64,000 nucleotides of DNA, from NCBI GenBank assembly GCA_027563935.2, contig CM050449.1, forward strand, positions 79,453,178 to 79,517,177. Direction: 5' to 3'. The notes below the pieces were generated by a model that saw nothing but the letters and a program-made list of their open reading frames with translations, did not search any database and was not told the origin of the DNA. Shown in pieces: positions 1 to 12,510 of this stretch. A program made the position numbers and the translations under genes. Position 1 is the stretch's first letter. Each line of letters opens with the position of its first letter. This stretch comes from Costus lasius (Eukaryota; Streptophyta; Magnoliopsida; Zingiberales; Costaceae).

Positions 1-1452
1 CCCACACACATCACTGTGTATAAGGTCAAGTAAACTTGAAGCCCTTTGACCTTTGTGAGGAAAAGGTGACTTCGTCATTTTACCCATCAAACAAGCTTTG
101 CATGTATCAATCTCCTCACAGGAGAATGATCCCAGCAGTCCATAATCATGCAACCGCTTAATGCGTTTCTCGTTAATATGGCCTAAACGACTATGCCATA
201 GCAAGGTGCTGTCATCAGCATACTTGGCTTTCTTAATATCAATTTGCTGTATCGAACATTCCATGTCCAACATGAATAACCCATTGCTGATTGAACCAGT
301 TGCATAAACAATATTATCTAAAGATAAAATACACTTTGAAATATTGCATTCAAAGGAAAATCCCTTCCTGACAAGAGCAGGAATGGAGATAATATTTTTA
401 GTTATACTGGGAACAAAATAACAATTGTCTAGTTCCAATACAAGTCCAGATGGTAAAGAAATAAAGTAGTCTCCTACAGCAACAGCAGCAACCCGTGCCC
501 CGTTTCCAACGCGTAGGTCCACCTCATGCTGTCCCACCTGTCTTCTTCTCTTGAGTTCCTGTACATTTGAACAAATGTGAACTCCACATGCAGTGTCCAA
601 CACCCATGATATCGAAGAAGAAAACATGACCTCAGTCACGAATATACCTGAGCCAGAACCGAAGCTTCCCCTCTTATCTCCTTGGAGCGCTTTACAGTCC
701 TTTTTCCAGTGACCCAGCTGGCCACAGTGGAAACACCTGTATTCCTTAGACCGCTTCACCTTCTGCTTCAGAGCCTTGCTGTAATTCTTGACCGGGGCCT
801 TGCCCTTCTTCCCCTTCTTCTTGTTCCTTGAAGGAACCATCAAGACAGAGGTCGAAGGCTTACCCTTCAGAGTCTCCTCAGTGGTCAAGAGCATATTCAG
901 CAGCTCTGCCGGAGTACAATCGATTTTGTTCATATTAAAATTAATAATGAACGCGTCGAATGATGGCGGGAGAGACTGCAGAATAATGTCCACAGCAAGC
1001 TCCTGGTTGATGGTGTGCCCCAGTTTCTCCAGAGCCTCCTTGTGCCCAATCATCTTGAGCACGTGAGCTCCCACTGGGCTCCCTTCAGCCAGTTTGCTCT
1101 GAAAGAAGAGCTTAGTCAAATTATAGCGTTCAGTCCTCGCCTGTGCAGCATACAGCATCTTGAGGTTTGCTATAATCTGTATAGCTGACATATCCTCATG
1201 CTGACGCTGCAGCGGTGGCGTCATAGACGCTAGCATCAGGCAAGCGACATCAATGCTATCATTGACGTGCTTTTCATAGGCTTCCCGAACCGCCCTTGCG
1301 GCGTTCGGAGCGGGCTGCGGCGGTATCGCCGTCTCGAGGACATACAGTTTCCTCTCTGCCTTAAGAACGATCTTAAGGTGTCCAAACCAGTCAGAGAAGT
1401 TTGGCCCAGCAAACTTCTCCCTTTCCAGTAGGGATCGCACATTGAAGTTCAT
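1..1452 (-). CDS. gag-pol: gag-protease-integrase polyprotein, N-terminal 484 residues (partial)
   Basis: This is the start of a copia polyprotein. It begins at ATG 1450-1452, directly after the conserved leader end CAGCAACGAACACC. In order it has an N-terminal copia gag domain (UBN2-like, residues about 1-210), a basic tract rich in KKKGKKGK, a CCHC zinc knuckle CFHCGQLGHWKKDC (residues 240-253, bases 694-735), the protease motif LDTACG (aspartate at about residue 286), the gag-pre-integrase motif LLWHSRLGHI, and the first integrase aspartate in HSDVCG at the window edge. Gag would form virus-like particles, protease would cut the polyprotein, and integrase would insert the cDNA. The frame is open to base 1. 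The second residue is Asn where F and K have Ser. Confidence 0.92.
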   Translation of the reverse strand, partial: MNFNVRSLLEREKFAGPNFSDWFGHLKIVLKAERKLYVLETAIPPQPAPNAARAVREAYEKHVNDSIDVACLMLASMTPPLQRQHEDMSAIQIIANLKMLYAAQARTERYNLTKLFFQSKLAEGSPVGAHVLKMIGHKEALEKLGHTINQELAVDIILQSLPPSFDAFIINFNMNKIDCTPAELLNMLLTTEETLKGKPSTSVLMVPSRNKKKGKKGKAPVKNYSKALKQKVKRSKEYRCFHCGQLGHWKKDCKALQGDKRGSFGSGSGIFVTEVMFSSSISWVLDTACGVHICSNVQELKRRRQVGQHEVDLRVGNGARVAAVAVGDYFISLPSGLVLELDNCYFVPSITKNIISIPALVRKGFSFECNISKCILSLDNIVYATGSISNGLFMLDMECSIQQIDIKKAKYADDSTLLWHSRLGHINEKRIKRLHDYGLLGSFSCEEIDTCKACLMGKMTKSPFPHKGQRASSLLDLIHSDVCG

Positions 1453-1606
1453 GGTGTTCGTTGCTGCAGGTATCTACAACAATGCAAGAACAGCAAGGTC
1501 AGTATCAATGTATAAGAATCAATCAGGACTTAAGAAAGATTCTTTTTCTCACTATTTTCTCTGGCTTGAAAAATCCAGCAAAACAGCCCGAAAGAGTAGA
1601 ACTCTT

Positions 1607-1834
1607 TTAGTGAGATGGGATCCAGATTTCACACTTGGTCTCCGCGTCCCGCTCAGGCGAGATAAGATGCACAGAGAGTACAAGCACTAATCTCTGGTAG
1701 GCAGTCCCTGCCAATCGCCAACCCGTGCGATTCCCCTTCATCTGGGCAATCCAGCAGACTGTGCCAACTGAGTTGGTACAACACAGTCTCTGACCCCACA
1801 GATGGCTGCCTCCATGTGCTACCATATGCGCCAC
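1607..1834 (-). other. Conserved 75-codon upstream open frame in leader A
   Basis: This short frame ends about 155 bases before the gag ATG and starts MAHMVAHGGSHLWGQRLCC. It recurs with few changes in the leaders of F (30910-31137) and K (53142-53369). I recognise no domain. It may be an upstream ORF that affects gag translation, or simply a frame that has not yet been interrupted in similar copies. Confidence 0.35.
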
Positions 1835-2440
1835 ATATGTAGGCTACACGGTCAAGCTGACCCGACCTACTCCCTGGACCACCATGTGCTATGCTGAGCA
1901 ACGAGAAGGGATAAATCCCTACTCTGTAACACACAGGTGTAATCCCGCACCGTCTGAAGATAGATGGACGTGCCCACTGAGTGGGTACAACACGGCTCCA
2001 ACGATAATCAGAACAGTGAGGTTTCGCATCAGAAGGCTTACGAGCTTGATATTTTAGCGTTGGATTTTAACGGTCTTTTATCTTCTTGCCTATCATGCAA
2101 TTCCTATGGTGATAGCAGAAGATAATTTAATCATGCAATTCTAATATATAAACAATAAAAGAAAGCATGAATCTTATGTGGTAAAAGCCCATAGCCCTAG
2201 TGAGACCTTAACCTAACTTAAGTCTTCACTTGCTCTTCATGGGTCTTTAGCTGCTCATCAGGACCAAACCAGGGCCCAAGCGCCATCTGCAGGTCTGGTG
2301 CGCCCACCAGGAATATGCGCCAGGTCCTAGGGTCGAACCCTAGACCTCCCACCTGGTCAAGCCACTGCTGCATGCGCCTCTGCCAAGTGTGCTCTGTGCT
2401 CTTGTCTAATTAAATTACAAATTTAACTATCTAGACAAGA

Positions 2441-2536
2441 TTGACACGCAGGTCAATAACATTTTATAAATTAAAGCAATGTGATGCGCAGATCACAATA
2501 ATTAATTTACAAATTTATCTCCCAGGCACGCAGGCC
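2441..2536 (-). promoter_or_regulatory. Trio of CTGCG-loop inverted repeats, leader A
   Basis: On the minus strand the order is GGC-CTGCGT-GCC (2525-2536), GTGAT-CTGCGC-ATCAC (2481-2496) and TTGAC-CTGCGT-GTCAA (2441-2456). The stems differ but the loop core is the same. The same trio is found in four other leaders. A packaging or dimerisation role is inference. Confidence 0.6.
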
Positions 2537-3264
2537 CCAGCACAGCACACAAATAATAACGGGCAGCCCACATAAGACTAAATAGACACACATATGCATC
2601 AATCAACAACCATGTGATCCATCATAAAAATTAAAATTTTTGAAAACCCCATAGGATCAATTTTAATTTTCCTTATTTGCCCTACAACCTTACAACGGTC
2701 CATTACTAGGGATCCACTCATCCAACCTAGTCAGATCCACTGCCCTTGCATGCACCAAGTCCTAACTGACTTGCGTCGACCATAAGGTCAACTATGCATG
2801 CGCCAGGGCTGAACATCCACACTGAGGTCTGGCAAACGGGCGTGACCCCGGGCCTAACTCAGGTGCGTTCATTAGTCGTCTCAATCAGACATCGCTACAC
2901 GCCTGTCTGCAGTCGACCTATAGCCACCATAGGCTTGCGCCAAGGTGCTATCTGGTCGACCCATTCAGGCTGTCAGATAGTCTGATCAGACTGTTGGATC
3001 TAAACTAGGGGTGACTTCAACCCTAATAACCCGTCTAAGGGTTTATAGCAGGGCCTCAGATCTAGTGTTAGGCGCGCATGTAAATTAGGGTTTTTAAGAA
3101 AAACACAAAGCATGCGCTAACAACAATGCGCCAATGATAACATACTTCAAGTTTCGCATGTACAAAAACTTAAAGAAAAACGCATGTAAACGAGATCTAA
3201 GCATGTACACGCAAACATGGATCACATAAGGCATCAAGCAATCAAAATAACATACATTAACTAG

Positions 3265-3276
3265 GCTCTGATACCA
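3265..3276 (-). promoter_or_regulatory. Primer binding site, element A
   Basis: The minus-strand sequence TGGTATCAGAGC lies two bases inside the 5' LTR. It is complementary to the 3' end of plant initiator tRNA-Met, the usual primer of copia elements. Confidence 0.93.
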
Positions 3277-3278
3277 AT

Positions 3279-4979
3279 TGAAAGTGCCCCTTAGATTAGG
3301 GGGTCCCCTTCTTGAGGGAGCAAAAACCCTAAAGTGATGGCGCATAAAATTTTGACTTGCGGAAACTAGGGTTTATAGGATCGACTTGCATGTTAAAAGA
3401 TCAACTTAATGAAAAGCTATTCAAGATGATGCAAAACGATCATACCATCGCCATGGAGTAGATGTCGCCTTGGAAGCTAAAGTCGCAAGTGCCACTTCTC
3501 CAAAGTCTCGCACACAAGAGGATGAAGGCAAACTCTTTGTTGCTCCTTGTGCTAGCAAGGGTTCAAAGAATCCTTGATCGAATGAGAAAGGGATGGAGAT
3601 CTTTTTCTCTTGGCCGAATCCTCCTCAACCTTCAAGCGTCGCCACACACCACGAGAGTCGAGAGGAAAAATCAGTTCAAGTGGCAAGAATAGAGATTACT
3701 CTAATCGGACGAGAGCCCCCCACCAAGTGGAGATCATGGTTACTAAAAATAGTAACCACTCACCGCCCCATATGTTCACGCCAAGTGAACTTGTCGCCAA
3801 GCCTTGAACCATGCGCTCATTCCATGAGCGGTTCATTTCGGTTTGGTCCAAGACCAATAAATCCAAGTATTATGGTCTAGATCTTAAATAAACCCTAAGG
3901 TTCCCGATCTAACCGTCGATCTCCTTGATGCTCCTGATCTGACCGATCTGGCATCTATTCTCTCGATCGAAGCTTACCGATCTCAAGCTCTAATCAATCA
4001 AACATGATCAGACCAGATCTCACTCACAATCAGAGATTAAATCCCTTTAAACTGAACCTGAACAATTCAGTCCACACGATCTGACTTAAGTAAGCCATAT
4101 CATCAAATTGTGCGACCCTGAGGGTTTCCTTTAAATGTCGGTAACGATAATTCTCATTATCACGATCAGTGAGGGGTATCTAGCAACACATCACTGTCTC
4201 CCGATATAGAGGAAAGAGTCTTCCAAGACTACACCCAAACCACAGCACAAGTGTGAATCATTTCACAAGGCATGCATATTTCCTTTGCCACTGGATGTTC
4301 TTATTGGACAAGCCTGTCAAGCTCGTAACTCCAATATGATGAGCATGATTAGATCAGATGAACACTGTCACCTGGGTATGGCCATACACTCTCTCAATCA
4401 TCTCATCCAGGGGGCCCCTTTAGAACATCACACTCCTTAAACAAGGAGACGGCAATCCTATGTCTATCACTAGTGCCCTAACCTGACTCAAGCTCATCAT
4501 CCAAGATAGTCTATAATCATTATGTTTCAAATGATATTGAACTACCTCAAAACAATGACAATCATCATTTAGAAACACAAGTGATCTCAAGTCAGAGGAA
4601 ATGTGCCACTTGTTGCAATCAAGGAATATTCATATTGCGACAAACAATTGAACATCCTAGTAGGGTCTGTCCAGTACATCCAATGTACCCATGAGTCTAC
4701 ATCTTATTCCATGCTCGAAGCATCCTATAAGATTAGACTACATATTAGTCTTATCCATATCAAGGTTGTCTCATGTTCACCAAGATACATCGACTAAGGA
4801 CATAATAGCATATCAGCCTAGCTGAACAGCTTTTGAGACATTATTCAGAAGAACATATATTGCAGCAGACAATGTAGCTAACTGAATAACAACCATGCCT
4901 TTAAACATAACAGTTTATTACATGATACTGATACATTCCCATAGGCCTCAAACATTAGCCTTAAGGGCATACCCCAACA
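3279..4979 (-). repeat. 5' LTR of element A (family 1)
   Basis: This 1701-bp LTR begins TGTTGGGGTATGCCC at 4979 and ends in CA next to the primer binding site. The partner 3' LTR is outside the window. It contains the family 1 internal inverted repeats and the U5 hairpin. Open frames of about 64-95 codons inside it are LTR sequence, not host genes. Confidence 0.93.
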
Positions 4980-7831
4980 GTTACTTTGTTCCCAGTATTA
5001 CTAAAAATATTATCTCTATTCCTGCTCTTGTCAGGAAGGGATTTTCCTTTGAATGCAATATTTCAAAGTGTGTTTTATCTTTAGATAATATTGTTTATGC
5101 AACTGGTTCAATTAACAATGGGTTATTCATGTTGGACATGGAATGTTCTATACAAAATATTGATATTAAGAAAGCCAAGTATGCTGATGACAGCACCTTG
5201 CTATGGCATAGTCGTTTAGGCCATATTAACAAGAAACGCATTAAGCGGTTGCATGATCATGGACTGCTGGGATCATTCTCCTATGAGGAGATTGATACAT
5301 GCAAGGCTTGTTTAATGGGTAAAATGACGAAGTCACCTTTTCCTCACAAAGGTCAAAGGGCTTCAGGTTTACTTGACCTTATACACAGTGATGTGTGTGG
5401 GCCATTTAGTAAATATGCCAGAGGTGGCTATCAGTACTTCATTACCTTTACTGATGATTTCAGTAGATACGGGTATGTCTATTTAATGAGACATAAAAGT
5501 GAATCTTTTGACAAGTTCAAAGAGTTCAAGAATGAAGTACAGAATCAGCTAGGCCGAAATATCAAGGCACTTCGTTCTGATCGAGGTGGAGAATACCTAA
5601 GTCATGCGTTTACTGACTATCTGAAGGAGTGTGGGATTATCTCACAGCTCACTCCGCCAGGAACACCCCAATGGAATGGTGTGTCCGAGAGGAGAAATAG
5701 AACGTTACTTGATATGGTTCGTTCTATGATGAGTCAGGCTACTCTTCCATACTCCTTTTGGGGATTTGCACTGGAAACAGCTGCAAAGGTACTAAACCGA
5801 GTGCCATCCAAGGCCGTTTCAAAGACGCCATATGAGTTATGGTATGGGAAACAGCCAAGCTTGACATTTATCAGGATCTGGGGCTGCGAGGCTTATGTCA
5901 AAAAGCTCGCCTCTGGGAAACTAGAGAGCAGATCTGACAAATGTATCTTTGTCGGTTACCCTAAGGAAACTAAGGGTTATTATTTCTTCGATCCCAAAGA
6001 GAACAAGGTGTTTGTTGCTCGGACGGCCATATTTCTTGAGAAGGAGTTTCTTTTACAAGAGGCCAGTGGGAGAGAAATAAAGTTGGATGAGAATCCAGAA
6101 GAAGGACAAAGTGCTCAAGCACAGTTGGATGAGCCTGAGCCGGTAGAACAGGTTATTGAACAACCTGAGGCTCAGATATCACGGGAACCGCGAAGATCGG
6201 GAAGGATCCGTCGACAGCCTGAGCGCTATGACGGAGTCTACATCATTGATCATGATGAACCCCTCACTTATGCGGATGCGGTCAGTGGACCGGAGTCAGC
6301 GAGATGGCTTGAAGCTATGCGAGCCGAGATGGACTCCATGTCAGATAACCAAGTCTGGGATTTGGTTGATCCGCCTCCGGGAGTTATCCCTATAGGCTGT
6401 AAATGGATCTTCAAGAAGAAGATTGACATGGATGGTAACGTGGTTACCTATAAAGGCAGGCTAGTTGCGAAAGGTTTCAAACAAATCTACGGGATAGATT
6501 ATGATGAAACTTTCTCACCAGTAGCTATGTTTAAGTCTATTCGGATTCTTTTCGGGATAGCAGCATATTATGATTATGAGATCTGGCAAATGGATGTGAA
6601 AACAGCTTTCCTGAATGGAAATTTGGATGAGGATGTGTATATGACACAACCAGAAGGTTTCACTAATCCATCAGATCGTCATAAGATATGCAAGTTAAAG
6701 AAGTCTATTTATGGACTTAAACAAGCATCAAGAAGCTGGAATATTCGTTTTGATGAATCAGTCACTGAATTTGGTTTCATCAAGAACGAAGATGACCCGT
6801 GTGTATATAAGAGGTTTAGTGGGAGCGTGATTACTTTCCTAGTCCTCTACGTCGATGATATCTTGATCATTGGAAATGACATTCCTGAAATGCATGCGGT
6901 TAAGGCATGGTTAAGGAAATGTTTCCAGATGAAAGATCTAGGAGAAGCAGCCTATGTGTTAGGTGTGAAGATCTACAGGGATAGATCTAAGAGGCTTCTC
7001 GGGCTGTGCCAGAGTACTTACATCGATAAAGTCCTGGAGAGATTTCATTTAGAGAATTCTAAAAGAGGATATCTTCTAGTCAGACATGGTCTGAATCTTT
7101 CAAAGAGTCAGTGTCCACAAACACAGACTGAGAAAGATGAAATGGACAATACGCCTTATGCTTCGGCTATTGGGTCCATAATGTATGCGATGTTGTGTAC
7201 TCGCCCAGACGTCGCTTACGGGTTAAGCGTGACCAATCGGTTCCAAAGTAATCCAGGTCAGGCACACTGGATTGCGGTCAAGAACATCTTAAAATATCTG
7301 CGGAGAACCAAAGATATGTTCTTGATATATGGGGGTCAGGAAGAACTCAGTATTGAAGGATATACTGACGCTTCGTTCCAGTCTGACCAGGATGATTTCC
7401 GATCGCAATCAGGCTATGTTTTTAGCTTGAATGGAGGAGCAGTGGTGTGGAAGAGTTTCAAACAGTCAACTGTTGCTGATTCCACAACAGAAGCCGAGTA
7501 TGTTGCAGCCTCGGAAGCATCCAAGGAGGCAGTGTGGATTCGTAAGTTCGTGAGAGAACTTGGTGTTGTTCCTTCGAGTGCAGATCCTTTGGTTATCTTC
7601 TGTGATAACACTGGAGCAATCGCACAGGCAAAGGAACCACGGTCGCACCAGAAGTCCAAGCACATACAGAGACGGTTTCATTTGATCAGGGAGATCATTG
7701 ATCGTGGCGAGATCAAAGTCTGCAAGGTACATACAGATGACAATCTGGCAGACCCGCTTACTAAGCCTCTAGCGCAGCAGAAGCATGAGAAGCACTGTAA
7801 CAATATGGGTTTGAGATTTCTCAACCATTAG
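4980..7831 (+). CDS. pol: Integrase-RT-RNase H part of gag-pol, element B (5' end removed by insertion of A)
   Basis: Native codons start at TAC 4982-4984 (motif YFVPSITKNI, end of the protease region) and run without a stop to TAG 7829-7831. In order: gag-pre-integrase LLWHSRLGHI, and an integrase core with D (5390-5392), D (5579-5581) and E (5687-5689), the last two 35 residues apart as in a DDE integrase. The reverse transcriptase has YVDD at 6848-6859. The RNase H has TDAS at about 7364, then STTEAEY and CDNTGA. All visible catalytic residues are present. The open frame can be extended back to 4895, but those 28 codons are antisense LTR sequence of A and not part of the protein. B has no stop or frameshift in this segment. 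Confidence 0.93.
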
Positions 7832-7834
7832 ATT

Positions 7835-7850
7835 AAGTGCAAGTGGGAGA
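7835..7850 (+). promoter_or_regulatory. Polypurine tract, element B
   Basis: AAGTGCAAGTGGGAGA lies one base before the 3' LTR and directly after the pol stop codon. It is the expected start site of plus-strand DNA synthesis. Confidence 0.88.
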
Positions 7851-7851
7851 T

Positions 7852-9533
7852 TGTTGGGGTATGCCCTTAAGGCTAATGTTTGAGGCCTAAGGATTGTATC
7901 AGTATCATGTAATAAACTCTTATGTTTATAAAGGCATGGTTATTATTCAGTTTGTTATATTATCTGCTGCAGTAGATATACTTCTGAATAATGTCTCAAT
8001 GCTGTTCAGCTAGGCTGACATGCTATATGTCCTTAGTCGATGTATCTTGGTGAACATGAGACAGCCTTGATATGGTTAAGACTAGTATGTGTTCTAATCT
8101 TATAGGATGCTTCGAGCATGGAATAAGATGTAGACTCATGGGTACATTGGATGTACTGGATAGACCCTACTAGGATATTCAATTGCTTGTCACAATGTGA
8201 ATATTCCTTGATTGTATCAAGTGGCACATTTCCTCTGACTTGAGATCACTTGTGTTTCTAAATGATGATTGTCATTGTTTTGAGATAGTTCAATATCATT
8301 TGAAATATAATGATTATAGACTATCTTGGATGGTGAGCTTGAGTCAGGTTAGGGCACTAGTGATAGACATAGGATTGTCGTCTCCTTGTTTAAGGAGTGT
8401 GATGTTCTAAAGGGGCCCCCTAGATGAGATGATGAGAAAGTGTATGGCCATACCCAGATGACTGTGTTCATCTGATCTAATCATGCTCATCATATTGGAG
8501 CTACAAGCTTGACACGCTTGTCCAATAAGAACATCCAGTGGCAAAGGAAATATGTATGCTTAGTGAAGTTAATTCACACTTGTGCTGTTTTTGGGTGTAG
8601 TCTTGGAAGACTCTTTCCTTTATATCGGGAGACAGTGATGTGTTGCTAGATACCCCTCACTGATCGTGATGACGTGAGTTATCGTTACCGACATTTAAAG
8701 GAAACCCTCAGGGTCGCACAATTTGATGAAATGGCTTACTTAAGTCAGATCGTGTGGACTGAATTGTTCAGGTTCAGTTTAAAGGGATTTAATCTCTGAT
8801 TGTAAGTGAGATCTGGTCTGATCATGTCTGATTGATTAGGGCTTAAGATCGGTAAGCTTCGATTGAGAGAATGGATGCTGGATCGGTCAGATCAGGAGCA
8901 TCAAGAGATTGACGGTCAGATCAAGAGCCTTTGGGTTTAATTGAGATCTAGACCATATTGCTTGGTTTATTTGGTCTTGGGCAAAACCGAAATGAACCAG
9001 CTCATTACATGAGCGCATGGTTCAATTGAAGAGGAATTTGCGTTGAGGGAAAAATTCATGGTCGCATGAATTGTTGGCTTTCTATTTTTAGAAAGCATGT
9101 CACAACGTGACCACCTCTCTCTCACGTCGCCTCTTCACGCCTTTGTCGCCCTCTCTTAGTTTGGACGAGTAGAGACATCTCGTGTAGAGAAGTTGAGACG
9201 ACAAGAGGAAAGTTTTTTTTTTGCCAAGCAAGGAGTTGCTCTCTCCCTTCCCTTTCGATCAAAGACACCTTGGACGATCCTTGCTAGCACAAGGGACGAC
9301 AAGAAGCAAGCCGTCGCTCATCTTGTGTGTGACGATTTGGAGGAGACCTTCGTTGTTCTCTTGCTTCCAAGGCGCCATCTAGAAATGGCCATGGTATGAA
9401 TCACATCTTCTCTATTCATGCTTCAAAAGTTGATCATATAATGCATGCTCATCGATCCTATGAAACCCTTGAATCCGCTGCCCATTTTTGTTTGCGCCAC
9501 TTTAGGGTTTCGCCCCCTATGTGGGAACCTTCA
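7852..9533 (+). repeat. 3' LTR of element B (family 1)
   Basis: This 1682-bp LTR starts TGTTGGGGTATGCCC after the polypurine tract and ends in TCA at 9533. Beyond it the sequence switches to family 2 LTR. A substitution disrupts one arm of its second internal inverted repeat (GATGAC in place of GATAAC). Confidence 0.92.
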
Positions 9534-10542
9534 AGACTTACCTTAGAGGCAAGTATTCCTTCCAAGGAAGAAGGGCTAGGCGCCCTTTACTTCTATAATG
9601 AAGCAAAGGCGCCTCCCTCACCCCATTATGCCCCTAGGCGCCAATGGGGTGAGATTTCTCCCCATTATACCCTTTTAAGCTAATTCCTCTTCATGACAAC
9701 TAATTATTGGGCCTCATTGGATAATGAGCTAGCCCAAACTTCATGGCATGGGTTGATTAAGCCATTGGATCTAATCCAATGCAACCCTAATCCAAATGTG
9801 ATCAATCTAGGTCAATTTTGGGTCAACCTGCCAAAAATGAAGTTTGGCTCCAATAACTTTCTTCCATCTCATCAGGCCCATTGGCGCTGATGAAATCTTC
9901 CAAATGGATCCAAGTTATCCAATAACTTGATCCTAAGGCTTCTGATTAAAGCAACGTCAAGAGTCTATTGCGTGTGACCCCGTAGGATCCATATGACCAT
10001 GGCAATGATGTAAACATCATAAGTAGTGAGGGGTATCTAGCAACATATCACTACTACCCATGTCATAGGACTTAAGTCATTATGGCAACAACTCCTAACA
10101 AGCAACGAGGATTCCCATTGCATTACAGATCCCTTTGCCTAAGCTGATATCCTGCCATTGGATTAGTCTCAAGTTTATTATCCAATGCATTGGTCATGAC
10201 TCAACAAGTGTGGCCACACTTTCCTGTCATGCACCAATAAGGTGGGGCGCCCCAAGGTGGATATCATGCTTCCTCGGAAGGAAGGGGCAAATCCTACTAT
10301 TGGTCATCCATGTCTCTACGTGACTTATGACATGCCCAATGACAGTCGTTTTGATCTCCCAATTACGGAGAGACGTAAGACTGTATTAAAGCATACCCTT
10401 CATCAAGTCTAGACATGAATACCTCAAGTCTAAGGATCAATGCAAACCTCTTGCATGTGAGATTGACTTGTTGACTAGACAAGTCAATCCTCACGGTGGA
10501 TCACTCCAGTGCATCCAATGCACCTGTATGTCTGCGTTACTG
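9534..10542 (-). repeat. 3' LTR of element E, left segment (family 2)
   Basis: This matches the 5' LTR from about 21140 rightward. It contains AGTAGTGA...TCACTACT (10022-10055) around the loop shared by both families, here with one loop change. It is interrupted at 10542 by S1, whose target duplication TACTG is 10538-10542. Short frames in this stretch are not genes. Confidence 0.87.
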
Positions 10543-12235
10543 TGAAAGTCCCCTTCAAGGGGGGGGGGGGGGGGGGGCGAAACCCTAAAGTGGCGCATGT
10601 AAAACTTTTGGCAGCGGAATTAGGGTTTCATAAGGATCGCATGTGATATATTCATATGATCAACTTTAAAACCTTGTAAAGATCGAAAGATTCATACCAA
10701 TGCCATTTGATGGATGGCATCTTGGAAGCTGAGATCGAAAGGGCTCTCCTCCAAAGGTGCCGCACACAAGAAGAGAGATGGCTTCTCCTTGATGTTCTTT
10801 GTGCTAGCAAAGACCTTCAAGACTCCTTGATCGCTTGAAGGGAATTGAGATGAGACTTTGCTTGTCGAAATTTCTCCAAGGCGTGAAGTCTTTTTGCCAC
10901 ACGAGAGAGATTGCGTCGAGAGAGAAGAACTTCGGCTTAAGGCGTTGAGGCGTTCAACAAGAAGTGGCGTTACATGCTTTCTAAAAATAGAAATACATGA
11001 AGCCATGCGCCCACTCAATGAAACTGCCAAAACGCCTACATGCTTTGAACCAAGCGTTCACTCATGTGAACCGGTTCAAGCCAATTCAATCCAATTGCAT
11101 TTGGTTCAAAGTCCAATTAAGCCAAGCCTTTGATCTAGATCTCATTAAACCCAAAGGTTCAAGATCTAACCGTTGATCTCTCGATGCTCTTGATCTCACC
11201 AATCCAGCATCACTTCTCTCGATCGAAGCTTACCGATCTCAAGCCCTAATCAATCAAACATGATCAGACCAGATCTCACTTACAATCAGAGTTTAAATCC
11301 CTTTAAAATGAACCGAAACAATTCAGTCCACACGATCTGACATGAGTAAGCCATATCATCAAATTGTGCGACCCTAAGGGTTTCCTTTAAATGTCGGTAA
11401 CGATAACTTACGTTATCACGATCAGTGAGGGGTATCTAGCAACACATCACTGTCTCCCGATATAAAGGAAAGAGTCTTCCAAGACTACACCCAAACCACA
11501 GCACAAGTGTGAATCTACTTCACTAGGCATACATGTTTCCTTTGCCACTGGATGTTCTTATTGGACAAGCGTGTCAAGCCTGTGACTCCAATATGATGAG
11601 CATGATTAGATCAGATGAACATAGTCATCTGGGTATGGCCATACACTTTCTCAATCATCTCATCCAGGGGGGCCCTTTAGAACATCACTCTCCTAAACAA
11701 GAAGACGGCAATCCTTTATCTATCACTAGTGCCCTAACATGACTCATGCTCATTATCCAAGATAGTCTATAACCATTATGTTTCAAATGATATTGAACTA
11801 CCTCAAAACAATGACAATCATCATTTAGAAACACAAGTGATCTCAAGTCAGAGGACATATGCCACTTGTTTGCATATAAGGATTATTCACATTGTGACAA
11901 GCAATTGAATATCCTAGTAGGGTCTGTCCAGTACATCCAATGTACCTATGAGTCTACATCTTATTCCATGCTCGAAGCATCCTATAAGATTAGAACACAT
12001 ATTAGTCTCAATCATATCTAGGCTGTCTCATGTTCACCAAGATATCTCGACTAAGGACTTAGCTGCATGTCAGCCAAGCTGAACAGCATTGAGACATTAT
12101 TCAGAAGTATACATATTACAGCAGATGATGTAACAACCTGAATAACAACCATTGCCTTTATAAACATAGAGTTTATACATGATACTGATACACTCCCGAG
12201 GCCTCAAACATTAGCCTTAAGGGCATACCCCAACA
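10543..12235 (-). repeat. Solo LTR S1 (family 1) in the E 3' LTR
   Basis: This is a 1693-bp family 1 LTR with no internal region, bounded by the 5-bp duplication TACTG at 10538-10542 and 12236-12240. It is the product expected from recombination between two LTRs of one element. A run of 19 G residues (10559-10577) extends its U5-end hairpin. Confidence 0.95.
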
Positions 12236-12240
12236 TACTG

Positions 12241-12510
12241 TGCCCCGCACCTAACCAGCCCATACACCAGTCTCACATGTACCAAAGCTGTCCCATATCT
12301 GCTAAGGTACCTTGTCTGGGGATAGCTTATGAGAATGGATCCAATCCAAACTCCTGGGACATTATTTATGCAACTCAATACATCAACGCAGGTAGAGAAG
12401 TCTGCATAATAACGACCATGCCTATATAAAGAGTAATAGTTCTATCAAAGTACATTCAAACAATGCCTGACCATGTCCATACATTGGTCTTTAGGGTATA
12501 TACACCAACA
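12241..12510 (-). repeat. 3' LTR of element E, right segment (family 2)
   Basis: The family 2 LTR resumes after S1 and reaches its start TGTTGGTGTATA at 12510 (minus strand). The internal sequence directly beyond it is RT-like and has no recognisable polypurine tract. Confidence 0.87.

Larger units (their letters stand above)
1453..3278 (-). other. Untranslated leader of element A
   Basis: This is about 1.83 kb between the primer binding site and gag. It is alignable by eye with the leaders of F, H, P and K. It carries the three CTGCG-loop inverted repeats (2441-2536) and a 75-codon open frame (1607-1834) that is also present in F and K. No host gene is seen. Confidence 0.85.
1..4979 (-). 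mobile_element. Element A: 5' part of a family 1 Ty1/copia (Angela/BARE-like) retrotransposon
   Basis: Read on the minus strand, this is a 5' LTR (3279-4979), a primer binding site, a long leader (1453-3278) and the first 484 codons of gag-pol, cut by the window edge. The outer LTR end at 4979 abuts plus-strand pol sequence of element B, so A is inserted in B. The expected target duplication is GTTAC (4980-4984); its partner lies outside the window. The layout and motifs match the Angela/BARE-1 group. No stop was found in the visible coding part. Confidence 0.93.
4980..9533 (+). mobile_element. Element B: 3' part of a family 1 copia retrotransposon
   Basis: This is the part of a plus-strand family 1 element lying right of inserted element A: pol, polypurine tract and 3' LTR. 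Its gag, leader and 5' LTR must lie left of A, outside the window. Its right end at 9533 abuts family 2 LTR sequence (element E), so B is inserted in E. AGACT (9534-9538) would be one copy of the target duplication. Confidence 0.9.

Noticed and set aside
788..1066. 92-codon frame starting MTGALPFFPFF, recurring at 30093 and 53908
   Set aside because: It is the opposite-strand shadow of the gag basic tract and knuckle region and recurs only because gag recurs.
4895..4979. N-terminal 28 codons of the 978-codon frame over element B
   Set aside because: They are antisense LTR sequence of element A that happens to be in frame; native pol starts at 4982.
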